A DNA stretch of 64,000 bases from JANQPX01 sp965204405 (lineage in GTDB: Bacteria > Pseudomonadota > Alphaproteobacteria > Geminicoccales > Geminicoccaceae). Within the stretch, counting starts at the first letter, position 1, and each line of letters opens with the position of its first letter. The stretch lies in contig CBDBEN010000003.1 in assembly GCA_965204405.1 (NCBI GenBank), positions 620,001 through 684,000 of the forward strand, written 5' to 3'. Positions 52,918-62,563 of this stretch are shown here, in pieces. The translations under genes were made by a program, and so were the position numbers. The notes beneath the pieces were generated by a model. The model did no database searches. It was not told the DNA's origin and was given only the letters and a program-made list of their open reading frames with translations.

Positions 52918-54770
52918 GTGGCAACAGCTCTTTTGGCATGCCTATAAAGCAATGCTAAAGCCGCCGGCGTCATTCCGGGAATTCGCGATGCTGCACCCAA
53001 AGTGTCGGGCCTGACATCAGCTAGCCGTGCTCGTACCTCGCGACTCAGACCTGCGATCTGGTCAAGGGCAAGATCTTTTGGAAGCAAGAATGCTTCTTCA
53101 GCCCGAAAGGCAGCTATATCCGCCAATTGGCGTGGCAGATAGGCAGCATATTGTGCCTCAATTTCGAATTGTCGCGCCACATCCGCACGCAAACCACCAA
53201 GGTCCGGGCAAAGGCGGGTGAGAGCTGTCATATCCACCGATGGCAGGCGCAACAGATCAAAACCATCTCGGACCACGCCATCCTGCTTCACCTGCAAGCC
53301 GGCTCGTATCGCTGCAGCTGGGCTCAAGCTTAACGATTTAAGCAGAGCTTCTGCCTCTTCCAAGGCCTTTCGTTTTCGGTCGAAGGCGGCTTTTCTCACC
53401 GATCCAACCAACCCATATTTCAGCGCTTTCGGTGTCAGCCGGCGATCCGCATTGTCCGCCCTCAGCATCAATCGATACTCAGCGCGTGACGTGAACATTC
53501 TATAGGGCTCGCTCACACCTTGAGTCACAAGATCATCTATCAAAACGCCGATATAGCCCTCCGCTCGATCGATGATCATCGCCGGCAATCCCGCTGCAGT
53601 TAGGGCCGCGTTGGTGCCCGCAACGATTCCCTGCGCTGCCGCCTCTTCATAGCCGGTGGTTCCATTGATCTGTCCGGCCAGAAATAGACGCGGCAGTCGC
53701 TTGGTTTCCAAGGTTGTTCCAAGCTCTCGCGGATCAATGTGGTCATATTCGATCGCATAACCAGGCAGGAGAAGTCTCGCATTCTCAAGGCCAGCGATCG
53801 ATCGCACAAACTTCTCCTGGATTTCCTCCGGCAGAGAAGTGGAAAGCCCGTTTGGATAAACAGTCCGGTCGTCCAGGCCTTCAGGCTCCAGGAAAATCTG
53901 ATGACGAGAGCGGTCGGCAAACCGAACCACCTTGTCTTCGATCGAAGGACAATAGCGAACACCGGTTCCAGAAATCTGGCCCGAATACATTGATGACTGG
54001 CCGAGGTTTTCCCTTATCAGCGCGTGGGTTCGTACGTTCGTATAGGTTACCGCACAAGACACCTGTGGCGTCGTGATCCGCTCGGTCAACATAGAAAACG
54101 GTGTAGGAGGGTCATCACCCGGCTGCATGGCCAGGCCGCAATAGTCAACAGTATCGCCGTCAAGCCTCGGTGGTGTTCCTGTTTTCAACCTCCCAAGCCG
54201 AAAACCCGACCGAGCGAGGCTTTCCGACAGCCCTGTCGCCGGCGCATCGCCTTGGCGTCCCGCCGGCCATCGCTTACTACCTAGATGTATTTCCCCGCCA
54301 AGGAAAGTTCCCGTGGTCAAGACAACCGCACCAGCTATCCAGCGTCGGCCATCCACCGCTGTTACACCACCCACACGTCCATCATCTCCGATAATTAGAT
54401 CATCAACATCCGCCGCCTCGATTCTGAGGTCTCGTTCCTCTGCAAGTAACTCTTGTATAGCCTGACGATATAGCTTTCGGTCGGCCTGCGCTCTCGGGCC
54501 TTGTACAGCCGGCCCCTTGCTACGATTCAGGACCCGGAATTGGATACCAGCCCGGTCTATCGCACGTGCCATCAAGCCATCGAGTGCATCGACCTCACGG
54601 ACAAGATGGCCACGCCCGAGCCCTCCGATCGCTGGGTTGCAAGACATGACACCAATTGTCTCGATCTTGTGCGTCAGCAACAAAACCTTGGCGCCAACAC
54701 GTGATGCTGCCGCAGCAGCTTCAACACCCGCATGGCCGCCGCCAATGACAACTACATCAAAACTGTTCAT
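52914..54770 (-). CDS. mnmG: tRNA uridine-5-carboxymethylaminomethyl enzyme MnmG (GidA)
   Basis: MnmG, with MnmE, installs the carboxymethylaminomethyl group at wobble uridine 34. The 618-residue protein has the FAD-binding motif VVIGGGHAGVEAAAAA, CNPAIGGLGRGHLVREVDAL, TGTFLGGEIHLG and FLAGQINGTTGYEEAAAQG. Its length is normal. It heads the mnmG-rsmG-parA-parB operon. mnmE lies about 0.85 kb upstream on the same strand, separated by an intergenic parS and a small exported protein gene. Confidence 0.96.
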   Translation of the reverse strand: MNSFDVVVIGGGHAGVEAAAAASRVGAKVLLLTHKIETIGVMSCNPAIGGLGRGHLVREVDALDGLMARAIDRAGIQFRVLNRSKGPAVQGPRAQADRKLYRQAIQELLAEERDLRIEAADVDDLIIGDDGRVGGVTAVDGRRWIAGAVVLTTGTFLGGEIHLGSKRWPAGRQGDAPATGLSESLARSGFRLGRLKTGTPPRLDGDTVDYCGLAMQPGDDPPTPFSMLTERITTPQVSCAVTYTNVRTHALIRENLGQSSMYSGQISGTGVRYCPSIEDKVVRFADRSRHQIFLEPEGLDDRTVYPNGLSTSLPEEIQEKFVRSIAGLENARLLLPGYAIEYDHIDPRELGTTLETKRLPRLFLAGQINGTTGYEEAAAQGIVAGTNAALTAAGLPAMIIDRAEGYIGVLIDDLVTQGVSEPYRMFTSRAEYRLMLRADNADRRLTPKALKYGLVGSVRKAAFDRKRKALEEAEALLKSLSLSPAAAIRAGLQVKQDGVVRDGFDLLRLPSVDMTALTRLCPDLGGLRADVARQFEIEAQYAAYLPRQLADIAAFRAEEAFLLPKDLALDQIAGLSREVRARLADVRPDTLGAASRIPGMTPAALALLYRHAKRAVAT

Positions 54771-54864
54771 GACCCCGTTCTGAAAAATAATAGTGCAGTC
54801 ACTATATAAGCTTGGTCATGAACAGGGGAAAGACTGAACAGTTCTCCGCCTCGCTGCATAATGA

Positions 54865-54880
54865 TGTTTCACGTGAAACA
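54865..54880. promoter_or_regulatory. Intergenic parS site
   Basis: A second perfect TGTTTCACGTGAAACA lies upstream of mnmG. The palindrome extends to 54861-54884. With the copy in rsmG, about 2 kb away, this marks the centromere-like cluster near the chromosome origin. Confidence 0.95.
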
Positions 54881-55020
54881 TCATTCTGAAATCGTCAAAC
54901 CACCCAAAAGCTTCCTCCCAATTCAGCTTCATCCTTTCCCTGGGAGATTCTCCACCCTGTGAAATTTACCACCTAGCCAAACGCAAATCGCACGGGCCAG
55001 GCTCTTACTCCAGGTGTTTA

Positions 55021-55458
55021 CTACTCGAATTGCCATCGTGCACGAAGCAGAACATGATGGCTCTGATGATCTGCATCCATTGCTCCGACAACGACAACCT
55101 TGCCAACCAGATCTTCGGCATCCACAAAATGATAGCCGACACCCAAGGATAATGATCTCGTCACAGTGTAGATCATCGACGAGTTTTGTTTAACTATGGG
55201 ACCTGGATCGACAACCGACCGGTCATTTATATTCAATATATGGCTGAGTGATTGGGCTATCGCGGCTTTAGATTTATCCAACCTGCTAGGCTTGCCTGTT
55301 GGCGAATAATCGGCAACTGGCAAGGTCTGTTTCCGCATAGCCAGGATTCTCATGGCCCCACCAACCTGAAGCCCAGCCCTTGGACTGGGCTGATGGGCTT
55401 CAGCACTCGCCTCCACGGCCAGACACACTGCTATTAAGGCGGAGAAAACCCGATACAT
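55021..55458 (-). CDS. Hypothetical exported protein
   Basis: This 145-residue protein has an N-terminal signal peptide (MYRVFSALIAVCLAVEASAEA). The C-terminal third (SLSLGVGYHFVDAEDL, then HHVLLRARWQFE) alternates hydrophobic residues and ends with an aromatic strand like the last beta strands of small outer-membrane barrels. No family is recognised. It lies between mnmE and mnmG on the same strand. An outer-membrane location is a guess. Confidence 0.6.
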   Translation of the reverse strand: MYRVFSALIAVCLAVEASAEAHQPSPRAGLQVGGAMRILAMRKQTLPVADYSPTGKPSRLDKSKAAIAQSLSHILNINDRSVVDPGPIVKQNSSMIYTVTRSLSLGVGYHFVDAEDLVGKVVVVGAMDADHQSHHVLLRARWQFE

Positions 55459-55613
55459 TGTCTTGAGGCTCCAGCCAGTTTTTTCTTCGTTGATCTGACC
55501 AGAAGTAACTAAAATGGCTTAACAAGCTCCTAAGGTCTAACAAAAAATTGTCCATCTCCTTTTACTTGTTTTGATAATGAAAAGTTCTCTAATTTCACTG
55601 GTATTTCGACCTT

Positions 55614-56975
55614 CTATTTACCAATGCAGAATTCACCAAAAATTCGATCCAAGAGATCCTCCACACCGATCCGCCCGGTAATTCTCCCCATGGCGCTCAT
55701 CGCCACCCTTAAATTCTCTGCAGCCAATGCAAGCTCCAAACATTCATCGCCCGCACCGATGCGGCCAAGTGCTGCTGCAACTTCCTGGAGCGCATGGCGA
55801 TGTCGCGTGCGCGTCAGCAAAGGCGCATCTCCGACGGCCATGCTTTTGCCTGCTAGCGCTGATAAACTATCAATGAGCCGATCTATGCCTTCTCCGGTGC
55901 GGCAAGAGATACAGATGGCTTCCTGTCCACCAATCACGGCCTGGCCAATGTCAGCCAGAAGATCCGCCTTATTCAAGACGACAACGGTCCGATCGTCGAT
56001 CATAGCAAGGGCTTCCCGGTCCAGATTAGGCCAAACCGCACCATCGAACAGAACCACGGTAAAATCGGCGTCAGCCGCCCGGCTCCGCGCACGTTCGACG
56101 CCGAGGATCTCAACCGGGTCGGCCGTCTCCCGAAGGCCTGCCATATCGATAACCGTTAGCGGATAGCCGTCCAGATCCAACGGTATTTCCAGAATATCCC
56201 GGGTCGTGCCGGCCCTGTCGGTTACAATCGCAACTTCACGCTTCGATAATCTATTGATAAGGCTTGATTTTCCTACGTTTGCCGGTCCGACCAGCGCGAC
56301 CTGAAGCCCATGCCGGAGCCGCTCGCCACGATGGTCATCGCCAAGATGGTGTTTGATTTCCTGGCGAAGCTGATGCAAATCGGGCATCAGTTGGGCCATC
56401 AGCCCATTCGGCACCTCTTCCTCCGGCGCAAAATCAATCTCCGCTTCGATATGCGCCAATGCTTTGACCATAACTTCATGCCAGCGGCCATAGAGCTTCC
56501 CGAGTGCGCCATCCATCTGCCGCCTGGCCTGGCGAGCCTGCTGCCATGTTTCTGCCGCTACTAGATCCGCGAGCCCCTCAGCTTCGGTTAGATCCAGCTT
56601 GCCGTTCAGGAAGGCCCGGCGACTGAACTCGCCCGGTTCTGCCGGCCGGACATCGGGTCTCACCGCCAACACCTTGAAAGCTTGTGCAAGAACTGCAGGG
56701 CCACCATGCACGTGCAATTCCAGCACATCCTCGCCGGAGAAACTCTCCGGTCCAGGAAAAAAAATCACCAGACCCCGATCAATGATTTCCTCATTCTCGG
56801 GGTTGATGAGAACCCTCAACGCGGCTCTGCGTGGCTCTGGTACCTCCGTACCGGTGAACCACCTACAAACTGAACGACAAGCTGGGCCAGATAGACGGAT
56901 TACAGCCACACCGGCTCGTCCCGCACCACTCGCCAGCGCAAAGATCGTTTTTTCCAGGTTAGATCTATCTAACAT
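55614..56975 (-). CDS. mnmE: tRNA modification GTPase MnmE (TrmE)
   Basis: MnmE is the potassium-dependent GTPase partner of MnmG. The 453-residue protein has an N-terminal tetrahydrofolate-binding domain (TIFALASGAGRAGVAVIRLS, then EFSRRAFLNGKLDLTEAEGL), a helical domain with an inserted G domain (GPANVGKSSLINRL, DMAGLRET, NKADL) and the diagnostic C-terminus CIGK. Coding is complete. Confidence 0.96.
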   Translation of the reverse strand: MLDRSNLEKTIFALASGAGRAGVAVIRLSGPACRSVCRWFTGTEVPEPRRAALRVLINPENEEIIDRGLVIFFPGPESFSGEDVLELHVHGGPAVLAQAFKVLAVRPDVRPAEPGEFSRRAFLNGKLDLTEAEGLADLVAAETWQQARQARRQMDGALGKLYGRWHEVMVKALAHIEAEIDFAPEEEVPNGLMAQLMPDLHQLRQEIKHHLGDDHRGERLRHGLQVALVGPANVGKSSLINRLSKREVAIVTDRAGTTRDILEIPLDLDGYPLTVIDMAGLRETADPVEILGVERARSRAADADFTVVLFDGAVWPNLDREALAMIDDRTVVVLNKADLLADIGQAVIGGQEAICISCRTGEGIDRLIDSLSALAGKSMAVGDAPLLTRTRHRHALQEVAAALGRIGAGDECLELALAAENLRVAMSAMGRITGRIGVEDLLDRIFGEFCIGK

Positions 56976-57005
56976 TTCAACCTTAAATTTCTTTTTTACG
57001 TCATC

Positions 57006-57215
57006 TTAGCGATCGCTCTTGTCTTCCGCAACGACGGCCTCTGATCTTCTTTGCTTAGAACCCATCGTCAGTGCCTCCAAGCGCTGGTCAATGATACCCA
57101 TAACCATCCGATCGATCATGACCGAGGAAACCTCCACCAGCGGAGTGATGTCCGCAAGCCCGAGAAAGCGACGCCATTGTGATGGCGTCCATGTCAACCT
57201 CACCTCGATATCCAT
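57006..57215 (-). CDS. DUF6489-like small protein
   Basis: This 69-residue protein carries a short conserved block, EVRLTWTPSQWRRFLGLADI, followed by TPLVE and a basic tail. It matches the alphaproteobacterial DUF6489 pattern (xCTPxExRxFLGLPDVxPL), although the usual Cys is Trp here. A GGAGAGG ribosome site precedes the ATG at 57215. It reads into mnmE, ending 30 bases before its start. Function unknown. Confidence 0.65.
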   Translation of the reverse strand: MDIEVRLTWTPSQWRRFLGLADITPLVEVSSVMIDRMVMGIIDQRLEALTMGSKQRRSEAVVAEDKSDR

Positions 57216-57380
57216 GTCATCCTCTCCAACATCTCCGAAAGGGATCGCTGTCTGCGGTTGGACAGCCCTCCAAGACTGTCGCTATCTTATAGAGTGCCCT
57301 AATCCTGGATCCAATCAGCCCGGCCGGATCAAGGACCGGCACCGACCCAATAATCAGCCTTTGCTTGAGGATACGATCTT

Positions 57381-59405
57381 TTGAAGAACCGTCTCGGCAA
57401 TACCACAAGCCCCTATCTGATCCAGCATCAGGACAATCCAGTGCATTGGCAGCCTTGGGATGAAGAAGCGCTTGCCTCGGCCAAAAAGCTGGATCGACCG
57501 ATCCTACTATCGATTGGCTATTCTGCCTGCCATTGGTGCCATGTGATGGCTCACGAAAGCTTCGAGAACGAGGCTATTGCCGAGCTGATGAACCGCCATT
57601 TCGTCAACATCAAGATTGACCGTGAAGAGCGTCCTGATCTGGATCAGATATATATGCGCTCGCTCAACCTCCTTGGCGAGCAAGGCGGCTGGCCGCTCAC
57701 CATGTTTCTGACGCCTGCAGGCGAACCCTTTTGGGGTGGGACCTATTTCCCACCTGAGAGCCGCTATGGCAGACCCGGCTTCCCCGATGTCCTGACCACG
57801 ATCTCCAACATCTGGACCCTTGAACGCCACAAGGTCGACAGCAACAAGGAAGCCCTGATCCAAGCTCTCGGATCGCTGTCGTCGCCAAGGTCAGGCGAGG
57901 TCATGACGACACAAGCTATCGACGAAGCAGCCGGTCAGATCTTACAGGTATTCGACCCTCTTCATGGCGGTATCCAAGGTGCTCCTAAATTTCCACAATC
58001 ACCGATCCTCGATTTCCTTTTCCGGCGTGCAGTCGCTACCGGTAACAAAACCATGGCGGACACTGTGGTCCATACATTGAACCGCATATGCCAGGGCGGC
58101 ATCTATGATCACCTTGGCGGCGGTTTTGCACGCTATAGCGTTGATGATCGTTGGCTTGTGCCTCATTTCGAAAAAATGCTCTACGACAACGCTCAACTAC
58201 TCTCGCTTCTCACTGATGCTTATGCACTGACCGCCGACCCACTATTTGCCCGACGTGCCGAGGAGACCGTTCGCTGGTTACAGAGAGAGATGATGGTCGA
58301 GGATGGATTCGCCTCGGCGCTGGATGCCGACAGCGACGGGGAAGAAGGAAAGTTCTATGTCTGGGACGAGGCCGAGATCGATCGGATCCTAGGCAACGAC
58401 GGCTCTCTCTTCAAACGCACATTCGACGTGACGCCTTCCGGTAACTGGGAAGGAAAAAACATCCTCAACCGATCCTGGCAGCAAGGGCTCTACAAAGGCA
58501 GCCAGGAAGACACTCTCCAACCGATGGTCGAGACCCTGCTGGAAGCCCGAAAAAAACGCATCCGGCCAGGGCGTGACGACAAGGTCCTGGCCGACTGGAA
58601 CGGTTTCATGATTTCAGCCCTTGCCAAGGCTAGCGCTGCCTTCCGTAAACCGAGCTGGTTGCAGCTTGCCGAGAGCGCTTTCGGATTTGTCCGAATGAAT
58701 ATGCAGAATGGTGAACGACTGGCGCATAGTTGGCGTGACGGCAGGGCTCTGGACCTCGGCTTTGCCGACGATTATGCCGCCATGGCCGATGCCTCCCTTG
58801 CTCTCTTCCAGCATACCAGCAACACCAGCTATCTCCTGCAGGCGTCATCATGGATTGACTATCTCGATGAGCATTATTGGGATATTGAGCAAGATGGCTA
58901 CTTCCAAACAGCTGATGACGCTATGAATATCCTCGTCCGCCCCAAAACGGCGCAGGACGGACCATCACCCTCCGGTAACGGTATACTTGCAACTGTTCTC
59001 GCAAGGCTTTTCGATATTACCGGTGAGGAGCGTTACCGACAGCGTGCGAACGACCTTATCCGTGTTTTCGCCGGAGACGCTGAGCAAAACCCTATCATTC
59101 ATGCCACCTTGTTGAACGGTCTGGCCATGCTTGAAAGCCCGGTGCAAATCGTCCTGATCGGTGATGCAACCGATCCAACACTGGATAGGCTAAAAAAAGC
59201 CGCCTTGGCCTCAGCAGTGCCCGGAGCGACAGTTCAGATCGTGGCCTCTGACGCCATCTTGCCGCAAGGCCATCCCGCTCACGGCAAGGGCCTCGTAGCA
59301 GGACAGCCCGCTGCTTATATCTGCGAGGCGCAAACCTGCCGCCTCCCAGTGACGGACCCGGATGAATTGTCTATTCAGCTCGACCTGAAAAAATCGTTCT
59401 CCTGA
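57381..59405 (+). CDS. DUF255 thioredoxin-domain protein (YyaL/SSP411-like)
   Basis: This 674-residue protein has an N-terminal thioredoxin-like DUF255 domain with PYLIQHQDNPVHWQPW and the redox motif CHWCHVM (Cys50, Cys53), then a long alpha/alpha-toroid similar to N-acylglucosamine epimerases (GGIYDHLGGGFARYSVD, DDKVLADWNGFMISALAKA). The family is widespread from bacteria to human SPATA20 but its reaction is unknown. The start is TTG 57381, with a GAGG 11 bases upstream. It is divergent from DUF6489 and converges on the LysR gene. Confidence 0.9.
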   Translation: MKNRLGNTTSPYLIQHQDNPVHWQPWDEEALASAKKLDRPILLSIGYSACHWCHVMAHESFENEAIAELMNRHFVNIKIDREERPDLDQIYMRSLNLLGEQGGWPLTMFLTPAGEPFWGGTYFPPESRYGRPGFPDVLTTISNIWTLERHKVDSNKEALIQALGSLSSPRSGEVMTTQAIDEAAGQILQVFDPLHGGIQGAPKFPQSPILDFLFRRAVATGNKTMADTVVHTLNRICQGGIYDHLGGGFARYSVDDRWLVPHFEKMLYDNAQLLSLLTDAYALTADPLFARRAEETVRWLQREMMVEDGFASALDADSDGEEGKFYVWDEAEIDRILGNDGSLFKRTFDVTPSGNWEGKNILNRSWQQGLYKGSQEDTLQPMVETLLEARKKRIRPGRDDKVLADWNGFMISALAKASAAFRKPSWLQLAESAFGFVRMNMQNGERLAHSWRDGRALDLGFADDYAAMADASLALFQHTSNTSYLLQASSWIDYLDEHYWDIEQDGYFQTADDAMNILVRPKTAQDGPSPSGNGILATVLARLFDITGEERYRQRANDLIRVFAGDAEQNPIIHATLLNGLAMLESPVQIVLIGDATDPTLDRLKKAALASAVPGATVQIVASDAILPQGHPAHGKGLVAGQPAAYICEAQTCRLPVTDPDELSIQLDLKKSFS

Positions 59406-59568
59406 CCAATCACTCTCAGAACTTTGGGATATGAATTTGGTTGAGGCCATTTCGGAGGCGGGCCCGGTCGAGATCCCAGATGATTGCGACCAATCTGAAG
59501 GCCAGAGACCAGACCACACACACTGCCTCACTATATCAGTCTATCGGGTCCAATGATTGTGGCAGGTC

Positions 59569-60498
59569 CTACGTTTCCTTTTCAACATCCCATGGAGGGA
59601 TAGGGCTAAAACGCTTGAGAAGAGCGTCAATGAAGGCTCGCACCTTGGGAGAAAGATGCCGATTATAGGGGAAAATGGCATAGATGTTGGTGTCGAGCGA
59701 CGTTGGGCTGACCGTGTATTCGCTGAAGACGATCTCCAGCCTGCCGTGCCGAACATCATCGCCGACCAGCCATGTCGGCAAAACCGCAATCCCCTGACCA
59801 TCGCGAGTCACACTAAGAAGGGCTTCAGTGTTATTGGTTAGAAAATCGCCCGATACAGCGACATCGTAAATGGAGCTATTGGAATCACGGAAGTGCCAGG
59901 CGATCCTATTCATCTGCCGCTTGTAAATGAGGCAGTTGTGATTCGTCAGCTCTTCCGGTGCGGATGGACGGCCGTAGCGGTCGAAATAGTCTGGGCTTGC
60001 ACAGACCACACGGATATTAGGTGCCAGTTTTCTGGCAACAAGACTGCTGTCTTCAAGCTCACCTATTCGTATCGCAAGATCGATTCCCTCTTCTACGAGA
60101 TCGACAAACGCGTCAGTCATGTCGAGATCAATCGCAAGATCGGGATAAGTTATCAGGAATTCTCTAAGCATCGGCACGATATGGGCGCGGCCAAACGCTG
60201 TCGGGATGTTCAATTTGAGGGTCCCGCGCGGCTCCGCCTCCAATTGCGTCACCGACAGCCTTGCCTCTTCCACTTCGCCAAGAATATTCCGGGCCCGTTC
60301 AAGATAGAGCCGTCCTGCCTCGGTCAGACTTAGTCTTCTTGTAGTCCGATGCAGCAACCGAGCCCCGAGATCGTCCTCCAGCGCCGCAATACCCCTTGCC
60401 ACAGAGGATGGTGCGATGCCCAGGGCCCTGCCGGCAGCTGAAAAACTGCCATGATCAATAGTCTCGACAAGAAAGCTCATCCCCTCAAGCGTGCTCAT
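59569..60498 (-). CDS. LysR-family transcriptional regulator
   Basis: This 309-residue regulator has the LysR helix-turn-helix (FLVETIDHGSFSAAGRALGI, then SSVARGIAALEDDLGARLLHR, TTRRLSLTEAG) and a substrate-binding domain (LKLNIPTAFGRAHIVPML, IRIGELEDSSLVARKLAP). It resembles the CrgA/AaeR-like group. It is divergent from a small protein at 60638, a common arrangement in which the LysR protein controls its neighbour. The effector is unknown. Confidence 0.92.
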   Translation of the reverse strand: MSTLEGMSFLVETIDHGSFSAAGRALGIAPSSVARGIAALEDDLGARLLHRTTRRLSLTEAGRLYLERARNILGEVEEARLSVTQLEAEPRGTLKLNIPTAFGRAHIVPMLREFLITYPDLAIDLDMTDAFVDLVEEGIDLAIRIGELEDSSLVARKLAPNIRVVCASPDYFDRYGRPSAPEELTNHNCLIYKRQMNRIAWHFRDSNSSIYDVAVSGDFLTNNTEALLSVTRDGQGIAVLPTWLVGDDVRHGRLEIVFSEYTVSPTSLDTNIYAIFPYNRHLSPKVRAFIDALLKRFSPIPPWDVEKET

Positions 60499-60637
60499 GG
60501 ATGTCCTTTTATCTTTGCGAAAATTGCATAGATCATAGACAAAAATACGTAATTAAAACTCCTGGCGCCAAGTATTAAATTCTTCAACAGGCAAACCCGC
60601 ATGCATGGCGCATCTGGGCCGATGCAAGGAGCCGATT

Positions 60638-60835
60638 ATGGCAAGAACCATCTTCCTCACCCACGAAACCCCTGACGCCAGCGAGATCAACCGGGCTGTG
60701 CAACGTGGCAACCGCCTGCGCGCCGAGGCCTTCGCAGCGCTGCTGCGAAGCGTTTACCGTATTCTGACTATCCGACCATCCGCTAAATTTCGACAAAAGC
60801 AGCATGCCTACCGGCCCTGCTCCGCAACAACCTGA
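60638..60835 (+). CDS. RSP_7527-like small protein
   Basis: This 65-residue protein has a segment, EINRAVQRGNRLRAEAFAAL then LRSVYRIL, resembling the small alphaproteobacterial RSP_7527 family (xxxEAxRLRAExxRxLxRxL). ATG 60638 has AAGGAGCC upstream and is preferred to the in-frame start at 60605. It is divergent from the LysR gene and is followed by a strong terminator. Function unknown. Confidence 0.6.
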   Translation: MARTIFLTHETPDASEINRAVQRGNRLRAEAFAALLRSVYRILTIRPSAKFRQKQHAYRPCSATT

Positions 60836-60863
60836 CTAACCATGAACCACCCTATCGAGTAAA

Positions 60864-60893
60864 AAAAACGGGTGCCGATCGGCACCCGTTTTT
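60864..60893. terminator. Bidirectional intrinsic terminator
   Basis: A perfect palindrome at 60864-60893 has a GC-rich core ACGGGTGCCGATCGGCACCC flanked by A-run and T-run arms. It lies between the small protein and the converging rho gene and can act on both strands. Confidence 0.9.
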
Positions 60894-60942
60894 CATTGTC
60901 AGTCCCTAGCCGGGCCCCAACAACCGCTGGTCCACATCCTAG

Positions 60943-62472
60943 CTAGGAGTTCATGGTGTCCCAGAATTCTTCGTTGGTCTTTGCGAATTTCATCTTATCG
61001 GTCAGGAATTCTATGGCGTCGATAGTGCCCATGGGCGAAAGAATTCGGCGAAGAACCCACATTCGCGACAAGGTTGCCTTATCCACCAATAGCTCTTCCT
61101 TACGAGTACCCGACTTGTTGATGTCGATCGCAGGATAGACCCTCTTGTCGGCAAGGCGGCGATCCAGCTGGATCTCTGCGTTGCCGGTGCCCTTGAACTC
61201 TTCGAAGATTACCTCATCCATACGGGAGCCGGTATCGATCAACGCCGTTGCGATGATGGTTAGGCTGCCACCATCCTCGATATTTCTGGCCGCACCAAAG
61301 AACCGCTTCGGCCGCTGCAGTGCATTGGCATCGACACCGCCAGTCAGCACCTTACCAGATGACGGCACGACCGTGTTGTAGGCTCGGGCCAAGCGAGTGA
61401 TGCTGTCCAGCAGAATAACCACATCACGACCATGCTCGACCAATCTCTTGGCTTTCTCGATGACCATTTCTGCAACCTGGACATGGCGCTGGGCTGGCTC
61501 GTCGAAGGTAGAACTCACCACCTCGCCCTTCACCGTGCGATCCATATCGGTCACTTCTTCCGGACGTTCATCGATCAGCAGCACCAGAAGATAAACCTCC
61601 GGATGATTGGCGACAATCGCATGCGCGATATTCTGCATCAGCATCGTCTTACCGGTGCGCGGTTGGGCGACGATCAAGGCGCGCTGCCCTTTGCCCAGAG
61701 GCGCCACGATATCAATCACGCGGCAAGAGACATCTCGCGACGGCGGTTTTTCCATCTCGAGAGTGATCTTTTCCGTCGGGTAATAGGGTGTGAGATTATC
61801 GAAATGAACCCGATGTCGCGCCCGTTCCGGCGTATCAAAATTGATGGTGTTGACACGCAGCAGCGCAAAGTAGCGCTCACCCTCTTTCGGCGCCCTCACC
61901 ATGCCATCGACGATATCGCCAGTGCGTAAGCCGAAACGGCGGATCTGTGATGGCGAGACGTAGATGTCGTCCGGACCGGCCATGTAGTTCACATCAGGGG
62001 TCCGCAGGAAGCCAAAGCCGTCCTGGAGAATTTCGAGAACCCCTTCGCCTTGGATCGGCACGCCGCTTTGCGCCAAGCGTTTCAAGGTAGCGAATACCAA
62101 ATCCGGCTTTCGAAGCGTGCTCGCATTCTCGATGCCTAGTTCTTCGGCATATTCCAAAAGCTCAGCGGCTGAGCGGCGCTTTAGCTCCGATAGTTTCATC
62201 GGATCCCCGGTATATTCCTCAACGGGTTCCGGTGCAGGTGGCGGGGCATCATCATCAGCTGGCGGCGGCGCTGTCATCAGCCCGCCTTCATCCAGTTGCT
62301 CTGTTTGCCCTGCTTCGGTCAAATCGGGCTGCGGCAAAGACGGTTTTTGTGCCGACTGCGACGAGCGTTCTCTGTTGGATCGCGAGCGCGAACGGCGCTT
62401 TCTCGGAGGCGGTGCGCTGGCTTGAGGCTCCGCATTTCCGAACATATCTGGATTTGGGCTGTCTTTAGCCAA
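60943..62472 (-). CDS. rho: Transcription termination factor Rho with N-terminal extension
   Basis: Rho is the hexameric RNA helicase that ends transcription. The core shows LSELKRRSAAELLEYAEELG, the cold-shock RNA-binding domain (DGFGFLRTPDVNYMAGPDDI), Walker A AQPRTGKTML (270-279 region) and LLIDERPEEVTDM. With TTG 62472 the protein has 509 residues, about 90 more than usual; the extra part is Arg/Ser-rich (RKRRSRSRSNRERS) and then Pro/Asp/Glu-rich. GGGG precedes both the TTG and the conventional internal ATG at 62199, so the start is open. hemJ and hemE follow on the same strand. Confidence 0.95.
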   Translation of the reverse strand: MAKDSPNPDMFGNAEPQASAPPPRKRRSRSRSNRERSSQSAQKPSLPQPDLTEAGQTEQLDEGGLMTAPPPADDDAPPPAPEPVEEYTGDPMKLSELKRRSAAELLEYAEELGIENASTLRKPDLVFATLKRLAQSGVPIQGEGVLEILQDGFGFLRTPDVNYMAGPDDIYVSPSQIRRFGLRTGDIVDGMVRAPKEGERYFALLRVNTINFDTPERARHRVHFDNLTPYYPTEKITLEMEKPPSRDVSCRVIDIVAPLGKGQRALIVAQPRTGKTMLMQNIAHAIVANHPEVYLLVLLIDERPEEVTDMDRTVKGEVVSSTFDEPAQRHVQVAEMVIEKAKRLVEHGRDVVILLDSITRLARAYNTVVPSSGKVLTGGVDANALQRPKRFFGAARNIEDGGSLTIIATALIDTGSRMDEVIFEEFKGTGNAEIQLDRRLADKRVYPAIDINKSGTRKEELLVDKATLSRMWVLRRILSPMGTIDAIEFLTDKMKFAKTNEEFWDTMNS

Positions 62473-62563
62473 TTGTCTTACCCCTGTCGAACAGTAACCA
62501 AGATGCCAGCATTTTTAGGCACGCGCTGCGATCCCGATCTTGATCGTTGCTAGCTGGAATGAA

